From an uncultured Phocaeicola sp. (GTDB taxonomy: Bacteria; Bacteroidota; Bacteroidia; Bacteroidales; Bacteroidaceae), in NCBI GenBank assembly GCA_944321335.1, contig CALUKX010000009.1, forward strand, positions 1 to 61,263: 61,263 bases of DNA, written 5' to 3'. Below the pieces are notes generated by a model. That model was not told the origin of the DNA. It did no database searches and worked only from the letters and a program-made list of their open reading frames with translations. Numbering within the stretch: position 1 is the stretch's first letter; the number at the start of each line of letters is the position of its first letter. Positions 14,903 to 24,223 of the stretch are shown here, piece by piece. Made by a program: the position numbers and the translations under genes.

Positions 14903-17542
14903 ATGCGATACTGTTTTTCCCTTATCTTGCTTGCGCTTGTATGCTCGTTCTTGAAACCGGCACAAGTCACTGCACAAGAGTTGAACGATACAATCTATAA
15001 TCCGACAATCCTCTATAACGGATCACCGAAGAGATATGAGATTGCCGACATTAAGGTTGAAGGTATTAAGAATTACGAAGACTATGTACTCATAGGCATA
15101 TCCGGACTGGCTGTAGGTCAGACCATCGTTATACCGGGCGATGACATTACCATGGCTGTAAAACGCTATTGGCGTCATGGGTTGTTTTCTTCTGTAAAAA
15201 TTACAGCCGAAAAGATTGTTGGCAATAAGATTTATCTGAAGATTGCATTGACACAGCGTCCACGTATCACGGATATCCGCTACCATGGCATCAAGAAAAG
15301 CGACCGTGAAGATTTGCAAGCGAAGTTGGGATTGGTCAAAGGTAGCCAGATTACCCCGAACCTTATTGACCGTGCAAAGGTATTGATCAAGAAACATTTC
15401 GATGAAAAGGGTTTCAAGAATGCAGAAGTCAATATCATCGAAAGAGAAGACCCTGCAAATAAGGAACAGGTCTATGTGGATGTTATGATCGATAAAAAAG
15501 CAAAGGTCAAGGTGCATCAGATTACAATCGACGGAAACAATGTGTTGACAGACAAGAAGTTGAAGCGTGTAATGAAGAAGACCAATGAAAAAGGGAAACT
15601 GGTCAATCTGTTCCGCAGCAAAAAATTCATTCAAGAAAAATACGAAGAGGATAAACAAAAAATCATTGATAAATACAATGAATTGGGTTATCGTGACGCT
15701 ATCATTGAAGTAGACAGCGTTTCTCCATACAATGAGAATACAGTAAATGTTTACATGAAGATCAATGAAGGCCAGAAGTATTACTTGCGCAATATCACTT
15801 GGGTGGGTAACACGGTATACCCTTCTGATTTGTTGGATCAGAAGTTGCGTATGAAACATGGTGATGTCTACAATCAGAAATTGTTGAACGACCGTCTGAG
15901 CAATGACGAGGACGCTATCGGAAATGATTACTATAACCACGGTTATGTATTCTATCATCTTGATCCGGTAGAAGTCAACATCGACGGTGATTCCATCGAT
16001 CTGGAAATGCGTATCACAGAAGGTCCGCAGGCATCCATCAGCCATGTACGAATCAATGGTAATGACCGCCTATATGAAAATGTAGTACGTCGCGAACTCC
16101 GTACCCGCCCGGGAGATCTGTTCAGTAAGGAGGCTTTGGAACGTTCATATCGTGAAATTGCTCAGATGGGACACTTCAATCCGGAAAACATCAAACCGGA
16201 TGTCCAGCCTAACTATGAAAACGGAACTGTAGATATCAACTGGGGATTGGAATCAAAAGCCAACGACCAGGTTGAATTCTCTGCCGGTTGGGGTCAGACA
16301 GGTATCATCGGTAAGCTGAGCTTGAAGTTCACCAACTTCTCCATTGCGAACCTCTTCAGAAAGAACGATAACTTCCGTGGATTCATGCCTCAAGGCGATG
16401 GTCAGACACTGACTATCAGCGGACAGACGAACGGACGTTACTATCAGTCATACAGCATCTCGTTCCTGGATCCTTGGTTCGGTGGCAAACGACCGAATTC
16501 ATTGTCTGTATCGGCTTTCTACTCTATCCAGACCGATGTGAGCAGCCAATACTACAATTCGGCATACATGAACAACTACTACAACTACCTGAGTGGTTAC
16601 GGAAGCTACTATGGTGGTTATTACGATAACTATGAATCGTACTACGACCCCGATAAGTCAATCAAGATGTTCGGTATCTCATTGGGATGGGGTAAGCGAC
16701 TCCGCTGGCCGGATGACTACTTCACCTTGTCGGCAGAACTCTCGTACCAACGATTCATGCTGAAAGACTGGAGCTACCTTTACATCATGCTGAACAACGG
16801 TCAGTACATGAATACCGGTAACTGCAACAGCTTGAGCTTGAACCTGACATTGTCGCGTAACTCAACCGACAACCCGATTTTCCCACGTTACGGTTCCGAG
16901 TTCACTGCTTCATTACAGATTACCCCACCATATTCCTTGTTCAGTAACAAAGACTTCTCAACTTACGGAAAAGACAACTACGAAGATGCAGCAAGTATGT
17001 ATAAATGGATTGAATACCACAAATGGAAATTCAAAGCCAAGACCTATACATCACTCTTGGGTATCTCAAAAACTCCGGTTATCATGACACGTACTGAATT
17101 CGGTATTTTGGGACACTTCAATAAATACAAGCGATCTCCGTTTGAAACATTCTACATGGGTGGTGACGGTATGACCGGATATAGTTACAACTATGCATCG
17201 GAAACCATCGCATTGCGTGGTTATGAAAACGGAGCCTTGACTCCTTATGGAAGTGAAGGTTACGCATATATCCGACTAGGTGCCGAACTGCGTTACCCGT
17301 TGATGTTGGAAAACTCAACCAGTATCTATGCATTGGGATTTATTGAAGCAGGTAATGCCTGGACAGACGTTGCCGATTTCAACCCGTTCAAGCTGAAACG
17401 TTCTGCCGGTGTCGGTGTACGTATCTTCTTGCCTATGATCGGTATGATGGGTATCGACTGGGCTTATGGTTTCGACAAGATTAACGGATCAATGCAATAC
17501 AGTGGCAGTCAGTTCCACTTCATCATCGGTCAGGAATTCTAA
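14903..17542 (+). CDS. bamA: outer membrane protein assembly factor BamA
   Basis: 879 residues. A signal peptide (1 to about 24) precedes five POTRA repeats (about 45-420) and an Omp85 16-strand barrel (about 430-879) ending in the aromatic residue of the beta-signal (IIGQEF). It folds barrel proteins into the outer membrane. Length is larger than E. coli BamA because of Tyr/Gly-rich loops (near residue 560, SAYMNNYYNY and GYGSYYGGYY), which are common in Bacteroidetes. It lies downstream of uppS and upstream of two ompH genes, a conserved grouping. Confidence 0.95.
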   Translation: MRYCFSLILLALVCSFLKPAQVTAQELNDTIYNPTILYNGSPKRYEIADIKVEGIKNYEDYVLIGISGLAVGQTIVIPGDDITMAVKRYWRHGLFSSVKITAEKIVGNKIYLKIALTQRPRITDIRYHGIKKSDREDLQAKLGLVKGSQITPNLIDRAKVLIKKHFDEKGFKNAEVNIIEREDPANKEQVYVDVMIDKKAKVKVHQITIDGNNVLTDKKLKRVMKKTNEKGKLVNLFRSKKFIQEKYEEDKQKIIDKYNELGYRDAIIEVDSVSPYNENTVNVYMKINEGQKYYLRNITWVGNTVYPSDLLDQKLRMKHGDVYNQKLLNDRLSNDEDAIGNDYYNHGYVFYHLDPVEVNIDGDSIDLEMRITEGPQASISHVRINGNDRLYENVVRRELRTRPGDLFSKEALERSYREIAQMGHFNPENIKPDVQPNYENGTVDINWGLESKANDQVEFSAGWGQTGIIGKLSLKFTNFSIANLFRKNDNFRGFMPQGDGQTLTISGQTNGRYYQSYSISFLDPWFGGKRPNSLSVSAFYSIQTDVSSQYYNSAYMNNYYNYLSGYGSYYGGYYDNYESYYDPDKSIKMFGISLGWGKRLRWPDDYFTLSAELSYQRFMLKDWSYLYIMLNNGQYMNTGNCNSLSLNLTLSRNSTDNPIFPRYGSEFTASLQITPPYSLFSNKDFSTYGKDNYEDAASMYKWIEYHKWKFKAKTYTSLLGISKTPVIMTRTEFGILGHFNKYKRSPFETFYMGGDGMTGYSYNYASETIALRGYENGALTPYGSEGYAYIRLGAELRYPLMLENSTSIYALGFIEAGNAWTDVADFNPFKLKRSAGVGVRIFLPMIGMMGIDWAYGFDKINGSMQYSGSQFHFIIGQEF

Positions 17543-17617
17543 AACCCTAAGAATGGGCAGCCGGTAACCGACTACACCGGTTATCAGCTATCCATTGTTA
17601 ACTAAAAATAAAGATAT

Positions 17618-18133
17618 ATGAAAAGATTAATCCTCTCGGCTGCACTAGTCATTGTATGTACGCTTGCCGCTCATGCACAGCGCTTCGCCTTGATTGATAT
17701 GGAATATATCATGCAGCAGATTCCGGCTTATGAGCAAGCCAACAAACAATTGGAAACACTTTCTCAGCAATGGCAAAAGGAAGTGGAAGCCAAAGGAAAC
17801 GAAGCCAAGACACTTTATGAGAGCTATCAGAAAACTGCATCGAAACTGACTTCGGCACAAAAGAATGCCAAGGAAGAAGCGATAGTTGCCAAAGAAAAGG
17901 AAGCGGCCGAACTGAGAAAGAAATATTTCGGTCCTGAAGGAGAAATGGCAAAAAAACAACAGGAACTGATCGGCCCGATCCAAGATGCCATATACAAGGC
18001 AGTGAAGACTATAGCAACACAGAAAAATTATGATGTAGTTTTCGACCGTGCTACTTCACAGAACATGATATTCGCTTCACCACGGATCGATATCAGCAAT
18101 GAAGTGCTCGGCAAATTAGGATATTCAAATTAA
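17618..18133 (+). CDS. OmpH/Skp-family periplasmic chaperone 1
   Basis: 171 residues. A signal peptide (cleavage after AAHA, about residue 20) is followed by a long Lys/Glu/Ala-rich coiled coil (about 45-115) and a C-terminal return to the beta body, the shape of Skp trimers that hold unfolded outer membrane proteins for BamA. The protein begins RFALIDMEYIMQQIP after cleavage, typical of OmpH. It is followed 58 bp later by a paralogue, and preceded by bamA, so the pair probably serves BamA. Confidence 0.92.
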   Translation: MKRLILSAALVIVCTLAAHAQRFALIDMEYIMQQIPAYEQANKQLETLSQQWQKEVEAKGNEAKTLYESYQKTASKLTSAQKNAKEEAIVAKEKEAAELRKKYFGPEGEMAKKQQELIGPIQDAIYKAVKTIATQKNYDVVFDRATSQNMIFASPRIDISNEVLGKLGYSN

Positions 18134-18191
18134 TTTCATACATTTGCATTTAGAAATCAGAAATATACTAACATTAGAAACTATAAGGATT

Positions 18192-18740
18192 ATGTTGAAA
18201 AAAATTGCTTTATTACTTTTGTTCATCGCTCCGATGACAGTATTCGCTCAAAAATTCGCTCATTTCAAATCTATGGATATTATACCGGTTATGCCGGAAT
18301 GGGCAAAAGCACAGACTGATATTCAGGCTCTGCAGAAACAATATGAAGATGAACTGAAACGTACTTCCGACGAATTCAACAAGAAGTATGCAGAATATCA
18401 GCAGGAACAGAAAAACCTGCCGGCAAACATCCAGGAACGTCGCCAGAAGGAATTGCAGGACTTGCAGGAAAAAGGTATGCAGTACCAACAGGACGCACAG
18501 CAGCAGTTGCAGAAAGCTTATGCTGATATGATGGATCCGATCTATAAGAAACTGGAAGATGCAGTTAAGGCAATCGGCGTTTCGGGAGGTTATACTTACA
18601 TCTTCGACTTGAACCGTACTGATATTCCTTACATCAACGAAACTATGTCGAAGGATGTAACAAATGATATCAAGACTAAATTGGGTATCAGCCTGACTGC
18701 AGTACCTCCTACAGGTGCAGCTGCTCCAGCAGTTAAATAA
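18192..18740 (+). CDS. OmpH/Skp-family periplasmic chaperone 2
   Basis: 182 residues from the ATG at 18192. The frame also extends upstream to a TTG at 18144, which would spoil the signal peptide. Signal cleavage follows MTVFA. The mature part begins QKFAHFKSMDIIPVMPEW, then a glutamine-rich coiled coil, and ends in an Ala/Pro-rich tail (PPTGAAAPAVK). It is a diverged duplicate of the gene at 17618. A strong terminator at 18786-18834 ends the bamA/ompH run. Confidence 0.92.
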   Translation: MLKKIALLLLFIAPMTVFAQKFAHFKSMDIIPVMPEWAKAQTDIQALQKQYEDELKRTSDEFNKKYAEYQQEQKNLPANIQERRQKELQDLQEKGMQYQQDAQQQLQKAYADMMDPIYKKLEDAVKAIGVSGGYTYIFDLNRTDIPYINETMSKDVTNDIKTKLGISLTAVPPTGAAAPAVK

Positions 18741-18785
18741 AAACCTAAACCATAGTTCCCGAGGAGTCATTCGAAGGAACGGACT

Positions 18786-18834
18786 GACGAAGAATCCGGT
18801 AACTCTGTGTATGTGCCAGATTCTTCGTCTTTTC
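18786..18834 (+). terminator. terminator after the ompH pair
   Basis: A perfect 11-bp stem GACGAAGAATC/GATTCTTCGTC (18786-18796 with 18819-18829) is followed by TTTTC. It separates the bamA/ompH genes from murI. Confidence 0.75.
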
Positions 18835-18861
18835 ATATCATCTTCAAATTTATCATAGCTC

Positions 18862-19692
18862 ATGCTTACCACTAATGGTCCCATCGGCGTTTTCGATTCC
18901 GGATATGGAGGATTGACAATCTTGAACAAGTTCCGTGAATTGCTTCCCCAATATGATTATATTTATCTGGGAGATAATGCACGTACCCCCTACGGAACAC
19001 GTTCATTTGAGGTTGTATATGATTTTACACTGCAAGCCGTACGTAAACTTTTTGAATTGGGATGTCCGTTGGTTATTCTGGCATGTAATACGGCTTCGGC
19101 CAAAGCTTTGAGAAGTATCCAACAGAATGATTTACCCTATATCGACCCGACTCGCCGCGTATTAGGCGTTATCCGTCCGACAGTAGAATGTATCGGCGAA
19201 TTGACAAAATCACGGCACATCGGACTGTTGGCTACAGCCGGTACAGTAAGATCCGAATCATATCCATTGGAAATAAAGAAACTCTACCCTGATATACAGG
19301 TTACAGGAGTACCTTGCCCTTTATGGGTTCCATTGGTAGAGAATAATGAATTCAATTCACCGGGAGCCGACTATTTTGTCAAGAAATACATCGACCTGCT
19401 TCTTGATAAAGACCCGGATATCGACACTATCATCCTAGGCTGCACACATTATCCTTTACTCATTGAAAAGATCAAGCAGTTTACCCCTCCGCATATCCGT
19501 CTGATTGCACAGGGTGAATATGTGGGCAACAGTCTGAAGGATTATCTGTCACGCCATCCGGAAATGAAATCAAGACTTACGGTTAACCGCAGTTGTGAGT
19601 TTCTGACAACCGAATCGGTCGAAAAGTTCAAGGAATCGGCGGCAATTTTCCTGCATCAGGAAGTCCATGTAAGAAGTATTGTCCTAGAATAA
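18862..19692 (+). CDS. murI: glutamate racemase
   Basis: 276 residues. It converts L- to D-glutamate for peptidoglycan precursors. The two catalytic cysteines are seen: C75 in LACNTASA and C194 in LGCTHYPL. The N-terminal GVFDSGYGGLTIL is the signature of the racemase family. Length is typical (about 270). It follows the terminator of the ompH run and is convergent with the U32 gene, with a shared bidirectional terminator at 19697-19745. Confidence 0.95.
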   Translation: MLTTNGPIGVFDSGYGGLTILNKFRELLPQYDYIYLGDNARTPYGTRSFEVVYDFTLQAVRKLFELGCPLVILACNTASAKALRSIQQNDLPYIDPTRRVLGVIRPTVECIGELTKSRHIGLLATAGTVRSESYPLEIKKLYPDIQVTGVPCPLWVPLVENNEFNSPGADYFVKKYIDLLLDKDPDIDTIILGCTHYPLLIEKIKQFTPPHIRLIAQGEYVGNSLKDYLSRHPEMKSRLTVNRSCEFLTTESVEKFKESAAIFLHQEVHVRSIVLE

Positions 19693-19696
19693 GCAT

Positions 19697-19745
19697 AAAA
19701 AACGGCGATAACTCTGATTCATTTCAGGTTTATCGCCGTTTTCTA
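19697..19745. terminator. bidirectional terminator between murI and the U32 gene
   Basis: A 12-bp stem AACGGCGATA.../...TATCGCCGTT (about 19699-19710 with 19731-19742) is bordered by A-rich and T-rich tracts on the two sides, so it can stop transcription from both directions. Confidence 0.75.
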
Positions 19746-19760
19746 TTTATTTGCCGATAT

Positions 19761-21023
19761 TTATTTCTTCTTCAACTCTTCTGCCGCAACAATGCGATAA
19801 AGTTTATCGCTCGGACGTACTCTATCCGGAACCTTGAAAGAAACGTGTACCCCTTTCTTTACCACATCCACCGGTTTCAGATCTACACGAGCTTCTTCCA
19901 AAGTTACATACATGGCTCCGGTAGTAGGACCGGTAATCAGCAGCTTGTCGCCTACCTTGATTTCGGCAGCTTCAATCAGGAACTCTGCCACACCGATATT
20001 GGAGAAATATTTGATGCCACGACCGGCATATACCTTACGCTCGGTTGCCTCAGAACCATAATCCTTGCTCCATTCTCCCAAACGCTGACCGAGATAATAC
20101 CCGTTCCAGAATCCACGGTTGAAGACGGTCTTCAGACGGGTATCCCATTCGGCTTTCTTTTCATCGGTAAATGTACCCTCCAAGTACGAACGGATAGCTT
20201 CCTTATAACATTCCACTACAGTCTTCACATACTCTGGGCCACGGGCACGTCCCTCAATCTTGAAGACACGGACACCGGCCTCAATCATCTCATCCATGAA
20301 ATGAATAGTCTTCAAATCCTTCGGCGACATGATGTATTGGTTATCTACCTCCAGTTCGATATCGCTTTCCTTATCCTTCACGATATACGAACGACGGCAA
20401 ACCTGCATACAAGCACCACGGTTGGCCGAAGCGTTCAGTTCGTTCAGACTCAGATAGCACTTACCTGAAACTGCCATACACAACGCTCCGTGACAGAACA
20501 TCTCGATTCGTACCGGCTCACCCATCGGACCTACTATATGTTGTTCCTGAATGGCATCATAGATCTTACGCACTTGCTTCAGGTTCAATTCACGTGCCAG
20601 TACCACAACATCGGCAAACTGCGCATAAAACTTCAAAGCCTCAGCATTGCTGATATTCAACTGGGTGGAAAGATGTACTTCCTGACCTACCTGATTGCAG
20701 TATGCCATTACAGCCACATCGGCAGCAATGACGGCACTGATGCCTGCCTCCTTGGCTGCATCCACAATCTTGCGCATCAGTTCGATATCTTCATCGTAAA
20801 TGATGGTATTGATAGTCAGATAACTCTTCACGTCATGCTCATCGCAGACCTTAGCAATCTCACGCAAATCATCAATCGTAAAGGTACTTGCCGAACGGGC
20901 ACGCATGTTCAGGCTTTCAATTCCGAAATAAATGGAATCGGCTCCGGCATGAAGGGCAGCAGCCAACGACTCACGCGAGCCGACAGGAGCCATGATTTCA
21001 AAGTCTTTTATTGAGTAATTCAT
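19761..21023 (-). CDS. peptidase U32 family protein (TrhP-like)
   Basis: 420 residues. The start MNYSIKDFEIMAPVGSRESL with ADSIYFGIESLNMRARS is the U32 TIM-barrel opening. The cysteine set EMFCHGALCMAVSGKC near 170-190 and RGACMQVCRR is that of U32 proteins thought to hold an Fe-S cluster. Homologues (YegQ/TrhP) make 5-hydroxyuridine at position 34 of some tRNAs. Others act as collagenase-like proteases. The TrhP role is favoured because dusB, another tRNA-modifying gene, is divergent from it. Its own promoter is at 21046-21053. Confidence 0.85.
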   Translation of the reverse strand: MNYSIKDFEIMAPVGSRESLAAALHAGADSIYFGIESLNMRARSASTFTIDDLREIAKVCDEHDVKSYLTINTIIYDEDIELMRKIVDAAKEAGISAVIAADVAVMAYCNQVGQEVHLSTQLNISNAEALKFYAQFADVVVLARELNLKQVRKIYDAIQEQHIVGPMGEPVRIEMFCHGALCMAVSGKCYLSLNELNASANRGACMQVCRRSYIVKDKESDIELEVDNQYIMSPKDLKTIHFMDEMIEAGVRVFKIEGRARGPEYVKTVVECYKEAIRSYLEGTFTDEKKAEWDTRLKTVFNRGFWNGYYLGQRLGEWSKDYGSEATERKVYAGRGIKYFSNIGVAEFLIEAAEIKVGDKLLITGPTTGAMYVTLEEARVDLKPVDVVKKGVHVSFKVPDRVRPSDKLYRIVAAEELKKK

Positions 21024-21045
21024 CTTTTCTTATTGATTTAGAGTG

Positions 21046-21053
21046 CAAAGGTA
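21046..21053 (-). promoter_or_regulatory. -7 box of the U32 gene
   Basis: TACCTTTG on the minus strand matches TAnnTTTG, 23 bp upstream of the start at 21023. It faces away from the dusB box at 21066-21073, so the two promoters lie back to back within a 109-bp gap. Confidence 0.55.
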
Positions 21054-21065
21054 GTGATTTTTCCG

Positions 21066-21073
21066 TAATTTTG
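21066..21073 (+). promoter_or_regulatory. -7 box of dusB
   Basis: TAATTTTG on the plus strand matches TAnnTTTG and gives a leader of about 55 nt before the ATG at 21133. Confidence 0.5.
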
Positions 21074-21132
21074 CAGACCGATTCAATTAACGAGTCTTAA
21101 AGACCCTATCAAACAAAAACCAACTATACGCA

Positions 21133-22119
21133 ATGAAGATTAGAGACATAGACTTAGGAGAGAAGCCCGTATTGCTGGCCCCCATGGAAGATGTGACCGA
21201 CCCTGCTTTCCGCCTGCTGTGCAAAGAGTTCGGAGTGGATATGGTTTATACCGAGTTCGTATCGAGCGATGCACTGATCCGTTCGGTTGGCAAGACCATG
21301 TTGAAACTGAACATCAGCGATGCCGAACGTCCCGTTGCTATTCAAATCTACGGCAAGGATACCGATACGATGGTAGAAGCCGCCCGTATCGTAGAACAAG
21401 CCAAGCCGGATATTCTCGACATCAACTTCGGTTGCCCCGTCAAACGTGTAGCTGGGAAAGGAGCCGGTGCGGGTATGTTACAAAATATACCGAAGATGCT
21501 GGAAATAACCAAAGCCGTTGTTGATGCAGTGAAGATTCCGGTAACCGTAAAGACCCGCTTAGGCTGGGACAACGACCATAAAATCATTGTCGACCTAGCC
21601 GAACAGCTTCAGGATTGCGGTATCGAGGCTCTGACTATTCATGGCCGTACCCGCGCGCAGATGTATACAGGAGAAGCCGATTGGACACTCATCGGTGAAG
21701 TAAAGAAGAACCCTCGTATCCACATTCCAATCATCGGCAACGGGGATATCACTTCCGCCGAACGTGCCAAGGAATGTTTCGAACGATACGGAGTCGATGC
21801 AATCATGATAGGCCGTGCGAGTTTCGGACGTCCCTGGATTTTCAAGGAGGTGAAACATTACCTGCAGACAGGTGAACCGCTTCCACCACTTTCCTTCAAA
21901 TGGAGAATGGATGTACTCCGCCGTGAAGTGCAGGACAGTGTCAACCTGCTTGATGAACACCGTGGTATTCTTCATGTACGCCGCCATCTAGCTGCATCAC
22001 CGTTGTTCAAAGGGATTCCCAATTTCAAGGAGACACGCATAGCCATGCTACGTGCCGAAACCCTCGAACAACTCAACGGGATACTCGACCACATTGAAGC
22101 CACTTTCAGCAATGACTGA
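21133..22119 (+). CDS. dusB: tRNA dihydrouridine synthase B
   Basis: 328 residues. An FMN enzyme that reduces uridine to dihydrouridine in the D loop of tRNA. The catalytic C101 sits in INFGCPVKRVAGKGAG, and the FMN-binding barrel motifs LTIHGRTRAQMY and IPIIGNGDI follow. It begins APMEDVTDPAFR like other Dus proteins. Length is normal. It is convergent with the GIN-domain gene across a terminator at 22134-22173. Confidence 0.94.
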   Translation: MKIRDIDLGEKPVLLAPMEDVTDPAFRLLCKEFGVDMVYTEFVSSDALIRSVGKTMLKLNISDAERPVAIQIYGKDTDTMVEAARIVEQAKPDILDINFGCPVKRVAGKGAGAGMLQNIPKMLEITKAVVDAVKIPVTVKTRLGWDNDHKIIVDLAEQLQDCGIEALTIHGRTRAQMYTGEADWTLIGEVKKNPRIHIPIIGNGDITSAERAKECFERYGVDAIMIGRASFGRPWIFKEVKHYLQTGEPLPPLSFKWRMDVLRREVQDSVNLLDEHRGILHVRRHLAASPLFKGIPNFKETRIAMLRAETLEQLNGILDHIEATFSND

Positions 22120-22133
22120 AATATCCTGAAACA

Positions 22134-22173
22134 GAAAAACGATGATACCTTCACCAAAGTTATCATCGTTTTC
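22134..22173. terminator. bidirectional terminator after dusB
   Basis: GAAAAACGATGATA (22134-22147) pairs with TATCATCGTTTTC (22161-22173). The A- and T-tracts on both sides let it serve both the dusB and the convergent gene transcripts. Confidence 0.7.
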
Positions 22174-22189
22174 CCATTATAGAATACTA

Positions 22190-23176
22190 TCAGAAACGGA
22201 TTGCACGTTTCTTGTCACCTGATATCTTTTTCGGATTACCTGTATATTTTACAGAACTGATCTTATCAATCTCAACCTTCAATTTTCCGGAAGTCTGGCA
22301 AGTAATATCTCCGCCTGTGACCGAAACAACTTCCATCTTCTTGCTTGTCATGGATGACGCAGAAATCTTTCCGGCTTCAGCAGCATTCAATACACCCTCT
22401 TCACAAGCGCCTTCCAATATTGTTTCTCCCGACGTCGATGATTGTACGAAAATCCGGCCACGACAATTCATTCCCGAAACATTGATTGTTCCTGAAGTAA
22501 TCGTACAGAACTTGGCTTCTTTCTCCGTTATCAACGCATCAACACTACAAACAGACGATGATGAAGAACCGATATCGGCCAACTTGCTCATCAGGCAACC
22601 GATTTTAACCTTAGCTTTGGTCTTGGCCTTCACATCTGCATCATCACACGTGACATTTCCCAAATCAATATCACCGCTTTGTTCGGCAGAAATTTGAAGT
22701 ACCCGACATTTTATTGCACCACCCTGCACAACTCCTCCGCCTTTTACTTCAATAAAGACATTCCGTTTGGTTGATAATCCATCCGGGAATTTTATGGATG
22801 AAGCCAATCCGGAAGAGAAAGAGAAAACATCGGGGGCATACACTCGGACCTCAAAATCACAATCCTTTGTAAAGGAAAAATATGAATTCCCGGCATCTTG
22901 GGATTTCATTGATATTTGCAAATCTCCATTTACATCCGAAACATTAATCGAATGAAGCAGATAATCGGGAGCATAAATCTCCACACGAGGTTTTCCGGCG
23001 GTCTGATAATAAGATACATCAACAGCTCGTGTAGTACTGATAGAAGTGATCTTAGAAACCTTCACTTCTTTCGTTACATAGTTGAGTTCATTATCATGAC
23101 CTGCATAAGACACTGAAACAGCAGAGTAAAAGAAAAACGATACTGCAAACAAACGAGATAAAAAAGATGCTTTCAT
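22190..23176 (-). CDS. GIN/DUF2807-domain exported protein
   Basis: 328 residues. A signal peptide (about 1-26, cleavage near SYAG) is followed by repeated short beta strands with alternating hydrophobic residues (LQISMKSQ, FEVRVYAPDVF, INVSGMNCRG), the right-handed beta-helix of head GIN-domain proteins (DUF2807, often annotated putative auto-transporter adhesin). No lipobox is seen, so it is periplasmic or surface-bound. Function in Bacteroides is unknown. A TATCTTTG box at 23223-23230 is its likely promoter. Confidence 0.8.
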   Translation of the reverse strand: MKASFLSRLFAVSFFFYSAVSVSYAGHDNELNYVTKEVKVSKITSISTTRAVDVSYYQTAGKPRVEIYAPDYLLHSINVSDVNGDLQISMKSQDAGNSYFSFTKDCDFEVRVYAPDVFSFSSGLASSIKFPDGLSTKRNVFIEVKGGGVVQGGAIKCRVLQISAEQSGDIDLGNVTCDDADVKAKTKAKVKIGCLMSKLADIGSSSSSVCSVDALITEKEAKFCTITSGTINVSGMNCRGRIFVQSSTSGETILEGACEEGVLNAAEAGKISASSMTSKKMEVVSVTGGDITCQTSGKLKVEIDKISSVKYTGNPKKISGDKKRAIRF

Positions 23177-23222
23177 AGATGTGTGACTTTAAGTAAATGG
23201 TAGATATTCAAGATTATTTACT

Positions 23223-23230
23223 CAAAGATA
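23223..23230 (-). promoter_or_regulatory. -7 box of the GIN-domain gene
   Basis: TATCTTTG on the minus strand is an exact consensus match, 47 bp upstream of the start at 23176. It lies in the 72-bp gap after the PAP2 gene, so the GIN gene can be transcribed on its own. Confidence 0.55.
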
Positions 23231-23248
23231 GCACAAAAAAATGAAAAA

Positions 23249-24223
23249 TCATCCCATCAGTTTGAAAACTGGAGAAATAAACCAACGTTTGTACATCAAA
23301 GTAGCCAGCTGATATACAAAGAAAGCTGTAATAAAGCCCACCAAAGCATCTATCAGATAATGTGCCTGGATATATACCGTTGCACAACAAAGCAAGATAT
23401 AGAACGGAGCCAGACACCAAGCCAGTTTCTTGTTAACACGCCATGCCATAATCATCACAATGGTAGAAACCCCTACATGCGAACTTGGGAAAGCCGCTGT
23501 AGGACGTTCGCCCACTTCCTGAGAAGCCTCAACCAATCTGAAGAAGAATCCCTGGTCGAATCCCGGACCAGGTATCAGATAGTCGTTGGTATTGAAATAA
23601 TCACCGATGGAAGGAAAAATGCAAACATTAATCTTATCCATCCCCACTGCCGGGAAATAGAATTGCGGACCGGCGACAGGAATTAATATATAGATGAAAT
23701 AATAGATGAAGAACGAAGTGACCAACACAAAACAAATCTTCTCGAACCACTCAAACCGATAGAGAAAATAATACACCACCACAATCAGCATCATAGGGTA
23801 ATAGAAAAAATAACCCATATTGAACGGTTCGCTAAACCAGATGGACGGACACAGTTTGCTGAACGTAACTGCCGGTTGGCATCCGAAAATAATCTGTTCG
23901 GCATGAGCGAATATATGATCGAGATTAGGGAATAAGCGGTTAAACTCAAACGTATCGGGATACCAATAAGCCAACAATGACATTTGGACAACCATACGTA
24001 TGAAAGCTGTCAACCGGCACGGAAATGCCTGATACAAATATATCAGCACGAACGTCAGAATAACGATACCCAGACGCTCGAGCAACATTGTTCCCGGATG
24101 ATCCATCCGCGGATACAACAACAATATCAATATAGTAGTCAGCGCATTGTAAATCAGACTGATTGCTTCTACCGCAAACAGTCCTTTCCCGCTTTCTACA
24201 CGTTCAAAGAGTTTTATAGCCAT
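23249..24223 (-). CDS. PAP2-superfamily membrane phosphatase/inositolphosphotransferase
   Basis: 324 residues with about six hydrophobic segments. The PAP2 core is visible late in the protein: AAFPSSHVGVS holds the phospho-acceptor histidine region, and YIQAHYLIDALVG holds the second catalytic histidine and aspartate. Bacteroides members of this group include enzymes of inositol sphingolipid synthesis and lipid phosphatases, and I cannot tell which this is. It overlaps the epimerase gene by 10 bp, so the two are translationally coupled. Confidence 0.75.
   Translation of the reverse strand: MAIKLFERVESGKGLFAVEAISLIYNALTTILILLLYPRMDHPGTMLLERLGIVILTFVLIYLYQAFPCRLTAFIRMVVQMSLLAYWYPDTFEFNRLFPNLDHIFAHAEQIIFGCQPAVTFSKLCPSIWFSEPFNMGYFFYYPMMLIVVVYYFLYRFEWFEKICFVLVTSFFIYYFIYILIPVAGPQFYFPAVGMDKINVCIFPSIGDYFNTNDYLIPGPGFDQGFFFRLVEASQEVGERPTAAFPSSHVGVSTIVMIMAWRVNKKLAWCLAPFYILLCCATVYIQAHYLIDALVGFITAFFVYQLATLMYKRWFISPVFKLMG

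Noticed and set aside
15023-16045. 340-codon minus-strand frame within bamA
   Set aside because: It is a shadow of the POTRA-coding region with no motif.
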